Assembly (NCBI RefSeq): GCF_016772415.1
Contig: NZ_JAGSGD010000001.1
Span: 3,559,501-3,623,500 of the forward strand
Direction: 5' to 3'
Source of the DNA: Phenylobacterium glaciei
GTDB taxonomy: Bacteria; Pseudomonadota; Alphaproteobacteria; Caulobacterales; Caulobacteraceae
DNA: 64,000 bases
In this document: positions 17,916 to 27,324 of the stretch, piece after piece
How positions within the stretch are numbered: the first letter of the stretch is position 1
Layout of the letters: every line of letters begins with the position of its first letter
The notes under the pieces: generated by a model
The model's database searches: none
What the model saw: the letters and a program-made list of their open reading frames with translations, nothing else
Told to the model about the DNA's origin: nothing
Translations under genes and position numbers: made by a program

Positions 17916-19180
17916 GACGCCCGCTCGCCCTCGAGCTCTACGCCTCTGTCCTGCGCCTCGCCGAACCGCTCGTACGGCCGCTGCTGGAACGGCGCGTGAA
18001 GGCCGGCAAGGAAGACCCTGCGCGGCTGGAAGAGCGCCTTGGCCGCTCCACCGTCGAGCGCCCCGAGGGGCCTCTGGTCTGGCTGCACGGGGTCAGCGTC
18101 GGCGAGAGCATGTCCCTGCTGCCCCTGGTCGGCGCCCTGAAGGCTCGGCGGCCGGATCTGGCCCTGCTGGTCACCTCCGGCACCCGCACCTCCGCCGAAC
18201 TCCTGGCCCAGCGCCTGCCCGCAGGCGTCATCCACCAGTACGCGCCGGTGGACTCGCCACGCGCCGTCACCCGTTTCCTCGACCACTGGGAGCCCGACCT
18301 AGGCGTCCTGGTGGAGAGCGAGCTCTGGCCCAACCTGATCCTGGGCGCCCATGAGCGGGGGGTGAAGCTGGCCCTGATCTCGGCGCGGATGACGCAGGCC
18401 AGCGCCCAGGGCTGGGCACGGGTCCCCGCAGCCGCCAAGGTGGTGCTGGACGCCTTCGATCTGATCCTGCCCCAGGAGGCGGAGACGCAAGGGCGGCTGA
18501 AGAGCCTGGGCGTCCGCACCGGCCCGCTGCTGAACCTGAAGACCGTCGGCGAGGTGCTGCCCGTCGACGCCGCCGAACTGGCCACACTCAAAGCCGTCCT
18601 TGGCGATCGCCGCGTGGTGCTGGCCGCCAACACCCATCCTGGCGAGGACGAGATCGTCATCGACGCCTTCCGCCAAGCCGCGCTGCCCGACACCCTGCTG
18701 GTCGTCGCCCCGCGCCATCCTGCGCGCGGTGACGCCGTCGGAGGCCTCCTGACCCTGGCCGGGTTCAACGTCGCCCGCCGCGCCGCGAGCCAGCCGGTGA
18801 CGCTCAGGACCACCGCCTATGTCGCCGACACCCTGGGGGAGATGGGCCTGCTCTACAGCCTGGCCGACGTGGTGGTGATGGGCGGCGCCTTCCTGCCGGG
18901 GATCGGCGGGCACAATCCCCTGGAGCCCGCGCGCTTGGAAAGGCCGATCCTCACCGGGCCACACAGCTTCAACGCCGCCCCCCTCTATGCCGACCTGTTG
19001 GCGGAGGCCGCCGCCATCGAGGCGCCGGACGCCGCGGCCTTGGCCCGGCACCTGAGGGGCCTGCACGACTATCCCCATATCGGCCGCCGCATGGGCGAGG
19101 CGGCGCTGGCCTATGCCGAGCGGCAGGGCGGGGCCCTCGATCAGGCCCTGGCCCTGCTCGAACCCCTGCAGCCCACATGA
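17912..19180 (+). CDS. waaA: 3-deoxy-D-manno-octulosonic acid (Kdo) transferase
   Basis: A 422-residue WaaA/KdtA enzyme adding Kdo from CMP-Kdo to lipid IV-A at the inner membrane. Seen: the WLHGVSVGES segment (catalytic Glu), VLVESELWPNLIL, the CMP-Kdo-binding region VVAPRHPARGD, and GGAFLPGIGGHNPLEPA. Starts at GTG overlapping the previous stop by 4 bases and ends overlapping lpxK by 4 bases. Length is normal. Only the presence of one Kdo transferase is shown; how many Kdo residues are added is not. Confidence 0.93.
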   Translation: MRRPLALELYASVLRLAEPLVRPLLERRVKAGKEDPARLEERLGRSTVERPEGPLVWLHGVSVGESMSLLPLVGALKARRPDLALLVTSGTRTSAELLAQRLPAGVIHQYAPVDSPRAVTRFLDHWEPDLGVLVESELWPNLILGAHERGVKLALISARMTQASAQGWARVPAAAKVVLDAFDLILPQEAETQGRLKSLGVRTGPLLNLKTVGEVLPVDAAELATLKAVLGDRRVVLAANTHPGEDEIVIDAFRQAALPDTLLVVAPRHPARGDAVGGLLTLAGFNVARRAASQPVTLRTTAYVADTLGEMGLLYSLADVVVMGGAFLPGIGGHNPLEPARLERPILTGPHSFNAAPLYADLLAEAAAIEAPDAAALARHLRGLHDYPHIGRRMGEAALAYAERQGGALDQALALLEPLQPT

Positions 19181-20187
19181 AGCTGCCCACGCCCCGCTGG
19201 TGGTATGTGCGCGAGGATGCGCCGGCCCCGATCGCCCGCGCCCTGCTGACCCCAGTCTCCTGGATATGGGCGGCGGTGACAGCGCTGCGGATCGCGCGGG
19301 CGGTTCCGGTGGAGACCGGCGTGCCGGTGATCTGCGTCGGCAATCTCACCGCCGGCGGCACCGGCAAGACCCCGGTGGTGCGTGAACTGCTGAAGCGGCT
19401 GCGCGCGCGCTATGTGGACGCCCAGGGTCTGTCCAAGGGCTATGGCGGTTCCCTGGAGGGCCCTATCCTCGTGGATCCCGCCAAGCACACCGCCGCGCAG
19501 GTGGGCGACGAGCCGCTGATGCTCGCCGCCGACGCGCCGATCTGGATTTCGCGGGACCGGGCCAAGGGCGCCGTGGCCGCCGCCTGGGCCGGCGCCCAGG
19601 CCCTGGTGATGGACGACGGCCACCAGAACCCCTCGATCAACAAGACCCTGTCCCTCGTCGTCGTGGACGGCGAGACCCGCAACAATGAGTGGCCGCTGGG
19701 CGACGGCGCGGTCTTCCCCGCCGGTCCCTTGCGCGAGCCCCTGGCCGTGGGCCTGGCCCGCGCCGATGCGGTGATCCTGATGCTGCCCTCCGACCTCGAG
19801 GCGCCCGATCCGGAACTTTTGGCGATGTTCCCAGGCAAGCCGGTGCTGATCGCACGGCTGGCGCCCACCGCCCCACCGCCGTCGGGGCCGCAGGTGGGGT
19901 TCGCCGGCGTCGGCAAGCCGTGGAAGGTCGAGCGCTCGCTACAGGCGGCGGGCTGCGACCTGAAGGACTTCGCGCCCTTCCCCGATCACATGGCCTATGA
20001 CGCGCGCACCCTGCAAAGCCTGGCCGACCGCGCCGCGACCTTCGGGGCGGGCCTGGTGACCACGGAAAAGGACTGGGCGCGCTTGCCGCCTGAGTGGCGC
20101 GCGAAGATCACGGCCTGGCCGGTGGCGGCGGTCTTCGAGGACGACGACGCCCTCGAAGCGCTGCTGGACTTGGCGCTTAGACCGTAG
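19177..20187 (+). CDS. lpxK: Tetraacyldisaccharide 4'-kinase
   Basis: A 336-residue LpxK, which phosphorylates the 4' position of the lipid A disaccharide. The phosphate-binding loop is GNLTAGGTGKTP (55-66), and the conserved DDGHQNPS segment follows near 148. The N-terminal hydrophobic helix fits membrane attachment. Translational coupling to waaA (ATGA overlap) groups Kdo addition and lipid A phosphorylation. It converges with the phosphotransferase gene, overlapping it by 11 bases. Confidence 0.93.
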   Translation: MKLPTPRWWYVREDAPAPIARALLTPVSWIWAAVTALRIARAVPVETGVPVICVGNLTAGGTGKTPVVRELLKRLRARYVDAQGLSKGYGGSLEGPILVDPAKHTAAQVGDEPLMLAADAPIWISRDRAKGAVAAAWAGAQALVMDDGHQNPSINKTLSLVVVDGETRNNEWPLGDGAVFPAGPLREPLAVGLARADAVILMLPSDLEAPDPELLAMFPGKPVLIARLAPTAPPPSGPQVGFAGVGKPWKVERSLQAAGCDLKDFAPFPDHMAYDARTLQSLADRAATFGAGLVTTEKDWARLPPEWRAKITAWPVAAVFEDDDALEALLDLALRP

Positions 20188-21250
20188 CGCCGGCCTTCTG
20201 GGCGTAGGTCCAGCTGGCCTTGGCCAACTGGGGCACGCGCAGGGCCATGGCGGCGGCCTGCGGGCTGTTGGCGGTGCCGTCGCGGGCCCGGCCGACGATC
20301 CCCTGACAGATCCCGGCCAGCCGGAACATGTTGTAGGAGAAGAACCAGTTGAGGTCGTGCAGGGCCTCGCGATTGGTCAGCCGGCAATACTCGGCGACGT
20401 ATTCGTCCAGGGTCGGAATGCCGTGGGCCTTGAGGTCCGGGATGGCCGCGATGCCTCCATTGACCCAGTTCATCAGCAGGTAGGTGAAGTCAGCCAGGGG
20501 CTCACCCAGGGTCGAGAGCTCCCAGTCCAGCACCGCGACGACCTTCGGCTCGGTGGCGTGCAGCACCATGTTGTCGAGGCGGTAGTCGCCGTGGACGACG
20601 GAGGTGCGCTCCTGCTCGGGCAGGCTCTGGGGCAGCCAGGTGATCAGCCGCTCCATCTCCTCGATGTGCTCGGTCTCGCTGGCCTTGTACTGCTTGGTCC
20701 AGCGGTCGACCTGACGGCCCATATAGTTGCCGGGCCGACCGTAATCGCCCAGGCCGATGGCCTCGTAGTCGGTGTTGTGCAGGTCAGCCAGGGTCTTCAG
20801 CTTGGCCATGTAGATGGCGTGGCGCTCGGCCGGCTCGTACTGCGGCAGGCTCTGGTCCCAGAGGATGCGGCCCTCCACCATGTCCATCACGTAGAACATG
20901 GTGCCGATGACGCTGTCGTCGGTGCAGAGCCCCCAGGACTTGGCCACCGGGAAGCCGGTGGTGTGCAGGGCGGTGATCACCTTGTACTCGCGGTCGACCG
21001 CGTGGGCCGAGGGCAGCAGCTTGCCCGGCGGTTTGCGGCGCAGGACGTATTTCTTGCTGGGGGTCACCAGCTGGTAGGTCGGGTTCGACTGCCCGCCCTT
21101 GAACTGGCGCACTTCCAGGGGACCGGCATAGCCCTCGACATTGGCCTGCATCCAGGCGGCCAGGGCGGCTTCATCGAACCTGTGGCTCTCGACGACGTCC
21201 TTGGTGCCGGTGTTGAGCTGCTCGCGAGCCTGCTCGTCTGCGTCGGCCAT
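20177..21250 (-). CDS. APH-family phosphotransferase (ACAD10/11 N-domain type)
   Basis: A 357-residue kinase-like protein. Seen: VVHGDYRLDNMVLH (Brenner-type catalytic motif) and VLDWELSTLGEPLADF (metal-binding Asp). The sequence resembles the phosphotransferase half of eukaryotic ACAD10/11, whose bacterial relatives act with acyl-CoA dehydrogenases on hydroxy fatty acids; that is a family-based guess. ATG 21250 is preceded by AAGGGGAA; the longer frame to 21559 is not coding, as it overlaps the purD end. A 14-bp palindrome lies 26 bases upstream. Confidence 0.85.
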   Translation of the reverse strand: MADADEQAREQLNTGTKDVVESHRFDEAALAAWMQANVEGYAGPLEVRQFKGGQSNPTYQLVTPSKKYVLRRKPPGKLLPSAHAVDREYKVITALHTTGFPVAKSWGLCTDDSVIGTMFYVMDMVEGRILWDQSLPQYEPAERHAIYMAKLKTLADLHNTDYEAIGLGDYGRPGNYMGRQVDRWTKQYKASETEHIEEMERLITWLPQSLPEQERTSVVHGDYRLDNMVLHATEPKVVAVLDWELSTLGEPLADFTYLLMNWVNGGIAAIPDLKAHGIPTLDEYVAEYCRLTNREALHDLNWFFSYNMFRLAGICQGIVGRARDGTANSPQAAAMALRVPQLAKASWTYAQKAGATV

Positions 21251-21275
21251 GAGCGTTCCCCTTGTTCTCTTACGC

Positions 21276-21289
21276 GTGTTTGAAAACAC
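21276..21289. promoter_or_regulatory. Perfect 14-bp palindrome upstream of the APH-family gene
   Basis: GTGTTT-GA-AAACAC, perfectly inverted 6-bp arms around 2 bases, 26 bases before the start codon of the minus-strand phosphotransferase gene. Placement and symmetry fit an operator for a dimeric repressor of TetR or GntR type. No regulator gene is adjacent, so the partner is unknown. Confidence 0.4.
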
Positions 21290-21353
21290 CATACCGACGC
21301 CCCTGCCTCCACGGCAAGGCAAGAGGCGATCTTCGTACCGGAACTTCGAAAAT

Positions 21354-22631
21354 CTAGGACGGCTTGCCGAGCACCCGCCAGCCGATATCGCGGCGATGGA
21401 ACCCGCCCGGCAGATCGATCTTCGCCACTGCGGCATAGGCCTTGTCTCGGGCGTCCTGCAGGGTCGCGCCGCGGGCGCAGACATTGAGCACCCGACCGCC
21501 GCTGACGCGTAGGATTCCGTCGGCGCCGCGCGAGGTTCCGGCGTGGAAGACCACGACATCCTCGCCGAAATCCTGTTCGGCGCCGGTGATCCCGGCGCCG
21601 GTCCTAGGCGCGTCGGGATAGCCCTCGGCGGCGAGCACCACGCAGATGGCGGCCTCCTCGCGCCAGACCGGGGTGGACATCTGATCCAGGGTCCCGGTGG
21701 CGCAGGCCAGCAGGTAGGGGACGAGATCGCTCTCCAGGCGCAGCATCAGCACCTGGCATTCCGGGTCGCCGAAGCGGACGTTGAACTCCACCAGCTTGGG
21801 GCCGTCGGCGGTGGCCATCAATTCCACGAACAGGACGCCGTGGTAGGGCGCGCCTTCGTCGGCGATGCCGTCGAAGGCCCGCTCGGCCAGCCGCTCGCGG
21901 GTTTCGTCGATCAGGTCCGGCGTGAAGACCGGGGCAGGCGAATAGGTCCCCATGCCGCCGGTATTGGGGCCCTGTTCGTCGTCATAGGCGCGCTTGTGGT
22001 CCTGGGCCTGCCCGAACACCATGGCGGTCTTGCCATCGCACAAGGCGAACAGCGAGCCGATTTCGCCCACCAGGAACTCCTCCAGCACCACCCGCGCGCC
22101 GGCGGTCCCGAAGCGGCCGCCCAGCACATCGTCGATGGCGGCCTCGGCGGTCGCGCGATCCTCGGCGATCACCACGCCCTTGCCCGCCGCCAGGCCGTCG
22201 GCCTTGATCACATAGGGCGGCTTGAAGCGGTCGAGGGCGGCCTTTGCGGCGGCGGCGTCGTCAAAGACGCCATAGGCCGAGGTCGGCAGGTCGTGGCGGT
22301 CGCAGAAGGCCTTGGTGAAGGCCTTCGAACTCTCCAGTTGGCCGGCGAAAGCCGTCGGTCCGAAACAGGGAATGACGGCTTCGGCCAAGGCGTCGGCCAG
22401 GCCCGCCTCGACGGCGGTCTCGGGCCCGATCACCACCAGGTCGGCGGCGATCTCCTTGGCAAGGGCCACGAGGGCCGAAACGTCGGTCGCTTTGATGGCC
22501 CTCAGTTCGCCCAGCGCCGCCATGCCGGGATTGCCGGGCGCGATCACCAGGCGCCCCAGGAGCGGCGAGGCCGCGATCTTCCAGGCCAGGGCGTGTTCGC
22601 GCCCGCCCGAACCGACGAGGAGGATGTTCAT
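21354..22631 (-). CDS. purD: Phosphoribosylamine-glycine ligase
   Basis: A 425-residue ATP-grasp enzyme for the second step of purine synthesis. The N-terminal MNILLVGSGGREHALAWK, the ATP-grasp region (PYVIKADGLAAGKGVVIA) and FNVRFGDPE near the metal site are all canonical. Length is standard. It is divergent from fbp with 117 bases between. Confidence 0.97.
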   Translation of the reverse strand: MNILLVGSGGREHALAWKIAASPLLGRLVIAPGNPGMAALGELRAIKATDVSALVALAKEIAADLVVIGPETAVEAGLADALAEAVIPCFGPTAFAGQLESSKAFTKAFCDRHDLPTSAYGVFDDAAAAKAALDRFKPPYVIKADGLAAGKGVVIAEDRATAEAAIDDVLGGRFGTAGARVVLEEFLVGEIGSLFALCDGKTAMVFGQAQDHKRAYDDEQGPNTGGMGTYSPAPVFTPDLIDETRERLAERAFDGIADEGAPYHGVLFVELMATADGPKLVEFNVRFGDPECQVLMLRLESDLVPYLLACATGTLDQMSTPVWREEAAICVVLAAEGYPDAPRTGAGITGAEQDFGEDVVVFHAGTSRGADGILRVSGGRVLNVCARGATLQDARDKAYAAVAKIDLPGGFHRRDIGWRVLGKPS

Positions 22632-22748
22632 GGCCCGCGCTTTCGCCCGTCAGGCGCCGCCGGTCAAGCCGCCAGGGCTTGTCCCATTGCACCCGGTTGT
22701 GATCTTAGGTCCGCGAGCCCCCGGCGGGCGCTTTCCAGCGGATGATCG

Positions 22749-23741
22749 ATGCCCACCAACCTGCGCGACCACCTGGCGACCAACGACGCCGAACCGGCCC
22801 TCGCCGATCTGATTGTGACGGTCGTGGACACCTGCAGCGAGATCAGCGCCCTGGTTCGCCGCGGCGCGCTCGGCGAGATCATGGGCGCCCTGGAAAGCGA
22901 GAACGTCCAGGGCGAGGTTCAGAAGAAGCTCGACGTCATCTCCAACGACATGCTGCTGCAGCGCTGCGCGGCTTCAGCCGGCTTGGTCGCCATGGCGTCC
23001 GAGGAGATGGACGACATTCATCCGGTCCGCGACCTCACGCCCAAGGGCGGCTACCTGCTGCTGTTCGACCCCCTCGACGGGTCCAGCAACATCGACGTGA
23101 ACGTCTCCATCGGCACCATCTTCTCCATCCTGCCGGCCCCCATGGCGGACGCCCCGCGCCCGGCGGCGCTGGCCGACTTCCTGCAGAAGGGCCGCGCCCA
23201 GGTCGCCGCCGGCTATGTGGTCTACGGGCCGCAGACGACACTGGTCCTGACCCTGGGCGACGGCGTCCACGCCTTCACCCTGGATCCCGACACCGGCGAC
23301 TGGCTGCAGACCAGCGCCGGGATCACCATTCCGCCCGAGACCAAGGAATACGCCATCAACGCCTCGAACCTGCGCCACTGGGCGCCGGCGGTGCGCGGCT
23401 ATGTCGAGGTCTGCCTCGCCGGCGAAACCGGGCCCCGGGGCAAGAACTTCAACATGCGCTGGATCGCCTCCATGGTGGCCGACGTCCACCGCATCATGAT
23501 GCGCGGCGGGGTCTTCCTCTATCCGTGGGACGCCCGCGAGCCAGAGCGGGCCGGCAAGCTGCGCCTGATGTACGAGGCCAACCCGATGTCCCTGCTCGTG
23601 GAACAGGCCGGCGGCGCGGCCTTCGACGGCCACGGCGCCATCCTCGACGCCGAGGTCACCGACCTGCACCAGCGCATCTCGGTGATGCTGGGGTCACGCG
23701 CCGAGGTTGCGCACATCGAGCGACTTCACCAGAGCGCCTGA
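22749..23741 (+). CDS. fbp: Fructose-1,6-bisphosphatase class I
   Basis: A 330-residue class I enzyme converting fructose 1,6-bisphosphate to fructose 6-phosphate in gluconeogenesis. The metal/substrate signature [18 protein letters not shown] begins at residue 106, and [16 protein letters not shown]-like sequence ([20 protein letters not shown]) lies near 275. Start ATG 22749 is the only good candidate. It converges with phoB (2-base gap). Confidence 0.96.
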   Translation: MPTNLRDHLATNDAEPALADLIVTVVDTCSEISALVRRGALGEIMGALESENVQGEVQKKLDVISNDMLLQRCAASAGLVAMASEEMDDIHPVRDLTPKGGYLLLFDPLDGSSNIDVNVSIGTIFSILPAPMADAPRPAALADFLQKGRAQVAAGYVVYGPQTTLVLTLGDGVHAFTLDPDTGDWLQTSAGITIPPETKEYAINASNLRHWAPAVRGYVEVCLAGETGPRGKNFNMRWIASMVADVHRIMMRGGVFLYPWDAREPERAGKLRLMYEANPMSLLVEQAGGAAFDGHGAILDAEVTDLHQRISVMLGSRAEVAHIERLHQSA

Positions 23742-23743
23742 AT

Positions 23744-24436
23744 CTAGGCGTCCATGTCCAGGGAATAGCCCGCCGAGCGCACGGTGCGGATCGGATCGGC
23801 CTCGGCGTCCTGGCGGTTCAGAGCCTTGCGCAGGCGGCCGATATGGACATCCACCGTGCGCGCCTCGACATAGACGTCAGAGCCCCAGACGGCGTCCAGC
23901 AGCTGTTCGCGGGAGAAGACGCGCCCCGGGTGCTGCATCAGATAGTCCAGCAGGCGGAACTCGGTGGGGCCGAGGTGAATCTCGCTGCCCGCCCGCTTCA
24001 CGCGGTGGGCGACGCGGTCAATGACCAGGTCGCCGATATGGACGCGGTCTTCGGCCAGGCCCGGCCGGATGCGGCGCAGCACCGCGCGGATGCGGGCCGA
24101 GAGCTCGCTCATGGCGAAGGGCTTGATGATGTAGTCGTCGGCGCCGGTGTCCAGGCCGCGGATGCGGTCGCTCTCCTCGCCCCGCGCCGTCAGCATGATG
24201 ATCGGCACGTTGCGGGATTCGGTGCGCTGCCGCAGCCGACGGCAGACCTCGATGCCGGAGACCTTGGGCAGCATCCAGTCCAGGACGATCAGGTCGGGCA
24301 GGCGCTCGCTGACCACGGTCAGAGCCTCCTCGCCGTCGGTGGCCACGACGACGTCGTAGCCCTCCTTTTCAAGATTGTACTGCAACAGCGTGGAGAGGGC
24401 GTCCTCATCCTCCACCACCAGGATATTGGGGATCAT
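23744..24436 (-). CDS. phoB: Phosphate regulon response regulator PhoB
   Basis: A 230-residue OmpR-type regulator. Receiver domain 1-120 with acidic residues around 9-12 and phosphoacceptor Asp53 (IVLDWMLPKVSG); winged-helix domain from about 130, including GPTEFRLLDYLMQHPGRVF. It is the last gene of the phoR-pst-phoU-phoB block, 2 bases after phoU, so it should be autoregulated with the block. Confidence 0.95.
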   Translation of the reverse strand: MIPNILVVEDEDALSTLLQYNLEKEGYDVVVATDGEEALTVVSERLPDLIVLDWMLPKVSGIEVCRRLRQRTESRNVPIIMLTARGEESDRIRGLDTGADDYIIKPFAMSELSARIRAVLRRIRPGLAEDRVHIGDLVIDRVAHRVKRAGSEIHLGPTEFRLLDYLMQHPGRVFSREQLLDAVWGSDVYVEARTVDVHIGRLRKALNRQDAEADPIRTVRSAGYSLDMDA

Positions 24437-24438
24437 GT

Positions 24439-25140
24439 TCAGGCTTCCCGCAGCAGGTCGTCGGTTTTCGGCCGGGCCGAGCCGATCGTCTCGACGCCGG
24501 TGATCTCGTAGTGGATGATCTCAGCGATATTGGTGGCGTGGTCGCCAATCCGCTCGAGGTTCTTGGCCACGAACAGCATGTGGGCGCAGGCGGTGATCGT
24601 GCGCGGATCGCCCATCATGTAGGTCAGCAGTTCGCGGAACAGACTGTTGTAGTGCTCGTCCACCTCATCGTCGCGGGACCAGACAGCCAGAGCCCGATCA
24701 AGATCCGAAGCGGTGTAGGCGTCCAGCACGTCCTTCAGTCGGCCCAGCACCAGCTTGCCCATCCGCTCGATGGAGCGGGTCAGCGGGCTCATCGGCTCGG
24801 CCTCGGTGAGCACCAGGGTGCGCTTGGCGATGTTCTTGGCCAGGTCGCCGCAGCGTTCAAGGTTCATGGCGATCTTCATCGCCGCCACGGTCTTGCGCAG
24901 GTCATTGGCCATCGGCTGACGCAGGGCGATCAGCCGGATCGCCTTACGCTCGATGTCGGCTTCGAGGATATCCAGACGTTGGTCGCGGCCGACCACGGAC
25001 TCGGCGAGGGTCGTGTCGCGGCGGACCACGGCGTCGATACTGTCGCCCACCTGCGCCTCAGTCAGACCGCCCATCCGCGCGCATTCGGCCGTGAGCGTGT
25101 TCAGCTCGTCTTCGTAGGATTTGACGATGTGCTCGTTCAT
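24439..25140 (-). CDS. phoU: Phosphate signalling protein PhoU
   Basis: A 233-residue PhoU made of two three-helix repeats; the metal-site motifs appear as NLERCGDLAKNIAKR and NLERIGDHATNIAE. It links the Pst transporter to PhoR and holds the regulon off when phosphate is sufficient. ATG 25140 is the correct start; the longer frame upstream overlaps pstB in a different frame. Confidence 0.95.
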   Translation of the reverse strand: MNEHIVKSYEDELNTLTAECARMGGLTEAQVGDSIDAVVRRDTTLAESVVGRDQRLDILEADIERKAIRLIALRQPMANDLRKTVAAMKIAMNLERCGDLAKNIAKRTLVLTEAEPMSPLTRSIERMGKLVLGRLKDVLDAYTASDLDRALAVWSRDDEVDEHYNSLFRELLTYMMGDPRTITACAHMLFVAKNLERIGDHATNIAEIIHYEITGVETIGSARPKTDDLLREA

Positions 25141-25151
25141 GTCGGAGTTCC

Positions 25152-26027
25152 CTAGCCGAACCGGCCGGTGATGTAGTCCTGGGTGCGGCTGTCCCGCGGG
25201 TTGGTGAAGATTTCGCCGGTGGGACCGGCCTCCACCAGCTTGCCCAGGTGGAAGAAGGCGGTCTTCTGTGACACCCGCGCGGCCTGGGCCATGGAGTGGG
25301 TGACGATGACGATGCAGTACTGGTTGCGCAGATCGTCGATCAGTTCCTCGATCCGCGCCGTGGCGATCGGGTCCAGGGCCGAGCAAGGCTCGTCCATCAG
25401 GATGACTTCGGGGCTGACGGCGATGGCGCGTGCGATCACCAGGCGCTGTTGCTGGCCGCCGGAGAGGCTGGTGCCCGGCTGATTCAGTCGGTCGGCCACC
25501 TCGCCCCATAGGCCCGCGCGCTTCAGCGAGGATTCCACCAGGGCCTCCAGCTCGGCCTTGCTGCTGGTCAGCCCGTGGATGCGCGCGCCATAGGCGACGT
25601 TCTCGAAGATGGTCTTGGGGAAGGGGTTGGGCTTCTGGAACACCATACCAACCCGGGCGCGCAGGATCACCGGGTCGATGGACTTGTCGTTGACGTCCTC
25701 GCCATCCAGTTCGATCCGGCCGCGCACCGTGGCGCCGGGGATGGTGTCGTTCATCCGGTTGATGCAGCGCAGGAAGGTAGACTTGCCGCAGCCGGAAGGC
25801 CCGATCAGGGCGGTGACGGACTTCTCCGGCACGTCCAGGGAGACGTCAAACAGGGCCTGCTTGTCGCCATAGAAGACATTGACGTCGCGGGCGCGGATCT
25901 TGATCCCGCCCTGGGGCGCGCCGGAGCTGGCCCGTTCCACGGCGACGTGGACGGGGGCGGAGCCTTTGGCCTGGCTGTCGTCGCGCTGGCTGAGCATGGG
26001 GGACCTTGAGGTTTGACGCGGGGTCAT
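25152..26027 (-). CDS. pstB: Phosphate ABC transporter ATPase PstB
   Basis: A 291-residue ATPase with Walker [11 protein letters not shown], the PstB-specific [17 protein letters not shown], signature LSGGQQQRL and Walker [14 protein letters not shown]. The first 40 residues form a poorly conserved tail; ATG 25997 is an alternative start. It energises phosphate import with PstC and PstA and lies 4 bases after pstA. Confidence 0.95.
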   Translation of the reverse strand: MTPRQTSRSPMLSQRDDSQAKGSAPVHVAVERASSGAPQGGIKIRARDVNVFYGDKQALFDVSLDVPEKSVTALIGPSGCGKSTFLRCINRMNDTIPGATVRGRIELDGEDVNDKSIDPVILRARVGMVFQKPNPFPKTIFENVAYGARIHGLTSSKAELEALVESSLKRAGLWGEVADRLNQPGTSLSGGQQQRLVIARAIAVSPEVILMDEPCSALDPIATARIEELIDDLRNQYCIVIVTHSMAQAARVSQKTAFFHLGKLVEAGPTGEIFTNPRDSRTQDYITGRFG

Positions 26028-26031
26028 TGGA

Positions 26032-27324
26032 CTACCACCGGCGTTCGAAGCGGCGGCGAAGCAGGATCGCGGCCAGGTTCATGACGATCATGAAGGCGAG
26101 GAGGACCAGGATCGCCGCCGCCGTACGTTCATGGAAGGCGCGCTCCGAGGCGTTTTCCCAGATGAAGACTTGGACCGGCAGGACGGTGGCGGCCCCGGTG
26201 AAGCCCTCGGGTACGCCGGGGACGAAGGAGATCATGCCGATCATCAGCAGGGGCGCGGTCTCGCCCAGCGCATGGGCGAGCGACAGGATGGCCCCGGTCA
26301 TGACGCCCGGCATGGCCAGCGGCAGAACATGGTGGAACACCGTCTGGGTGCGCGAGGCGCCGACGCCCAGCGCGGCTTCCCGGATCGAGGGCGGCACCGC
26401 CTTCAGCGCCGAGCGGGTGGCGATGATCACGGTGGGCAGGGCCATCAGGGCCAGGACCAGCCCCCCCACCAGGGGTGAGGACCGCGGCACGTGCAGCCAG
26501 TTGATGAACACCGCCAAGCCCAGCAGGCCGTAGACAATAGAGGGGACGGCGGCGAGATTGTTGATGTTGACCTCGATCAGGTCTGTCCAGCGGGTCTTGG
26601 GCGCGAACTCCTCAAGATAGGTCGCCGCCAGCACCCCGATGGGCACGGCCAGGACGGCCGTCACCAGCAGCATCATGGCCGAGCCGACCACGGCGCCGAG
26701 CACGCCCGCCTGCTCCGGCTCGGTGGAGTCGGACTTGGTGAGGAAGCCCAGGTTGAAGCCCTTGGTGACCGCGCCTGAGGCCTGCATCTTGTCGAGCCAG
26801 GCCAGTTGCCGGTCGTCGAGCTTGCGTTCGTCCTGCGGCGTCGAGCGCTTCAGCTCGCCCTTGTAGTAGAGGGCGGCGTCGGCCTTGACCGGGCCGGTCA
26901 GGGTGACCCGCTTGCCGATCAACGAGGGGTCGGCCTTGATCATCTTGAGCAGCTGGAAGCCGAAATCGTTGGAGATGATGTCCATCATCTTGCCCGAGGC
27001 CTCGCCGAACTCGTCGTCCTTCTCGCCCAGCTTGGCCAGCATCTGGTCGGCCACCAGCAGGTCGAAATTGGCGCCGCCGATATCAGCCGCGTCGACCTTG
27101 GCGGGGTCGACATAGATGGTCTGGGTGACCTCGTAGTCGATGAAGGTCGAGTAGCCCTGCAGGCCGATCCGGCCCACCAGCAGCGCCAGGAAGCCGAGGG
27201 CGAAGACGATCGCCAGCTGGCCGTAGAGGCGAAACCGGCGCTCCTGGGCGTAGCGCTTCTTCAGACGCGTCTCCAGCCCGAGGCGGAAGGCGGCCTTGTC
27301 CGTGGGGAGGGCGGCGTCAGTCAT
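26032..27324 (-). CDS. pstA: Phosphate ABC transporter permease PstA
   Basis: A 430-residue permease, longer than the roughly 290 residues of Escherichia coli PstA. The extra length is a periplasmic domain between the first segment (about 33-50) and the permease core, as is usual in Caulobacterales. The core carries the inner-membrane EAA-type loop [19 protein letters not shown]. It overlaps pstC by 8 bases. Confidence 0.93.
   Translation of the reverse strand: MTDAALPTDKAAFRLGLETRLKKRYAQERRFRLYGQLAIVFALGFLALLVGRIGLQGYSTFIDYEVTQTIYVDPAKVDAADIGGANFDLLVADQMLAKLGEKDDEFGEASGKMMDIISNDFGFQLLKMIKADPSLIGKRVTLTGPVKADAALYYKGELKRSTPQDERKLDDRQLAWLDKMQASGAVTKGFNLGFLTKSDSTEPEQAGVLGAVVGSAMMLLVTAVLAVPIGVLAATYLEEFAPKTRWTDLIEVNINNLAAVPSIVYGLLGLAVFINWLHVPRSSPLVGGLVLALMALPTVIIATRSALKAVPPSIREAALGVGASRTQTVFHHVLPLAMPGVMTGAILSLAHALGETAPLLMIGMISFVPGVPEGFTGAATVLPVQVFIWENASERAFHERTAAAILVLLAFMIVMNLAAILLRRRFERRW

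Noticed and set aside
20177-20187. Overlap of lpxK and the phosphotransferase as a regulatory feature
   Set aside because: Short convergent overlaps are frequent in this compact genome and occur at several other places in the window.
22742-24511. 589-codon plus-strand frame spanning fbp and phoB
   Set aside because: Both regions are occupied by clear genes in other frames or strand; translation is Arg/Pro-rich noise from high G+C.
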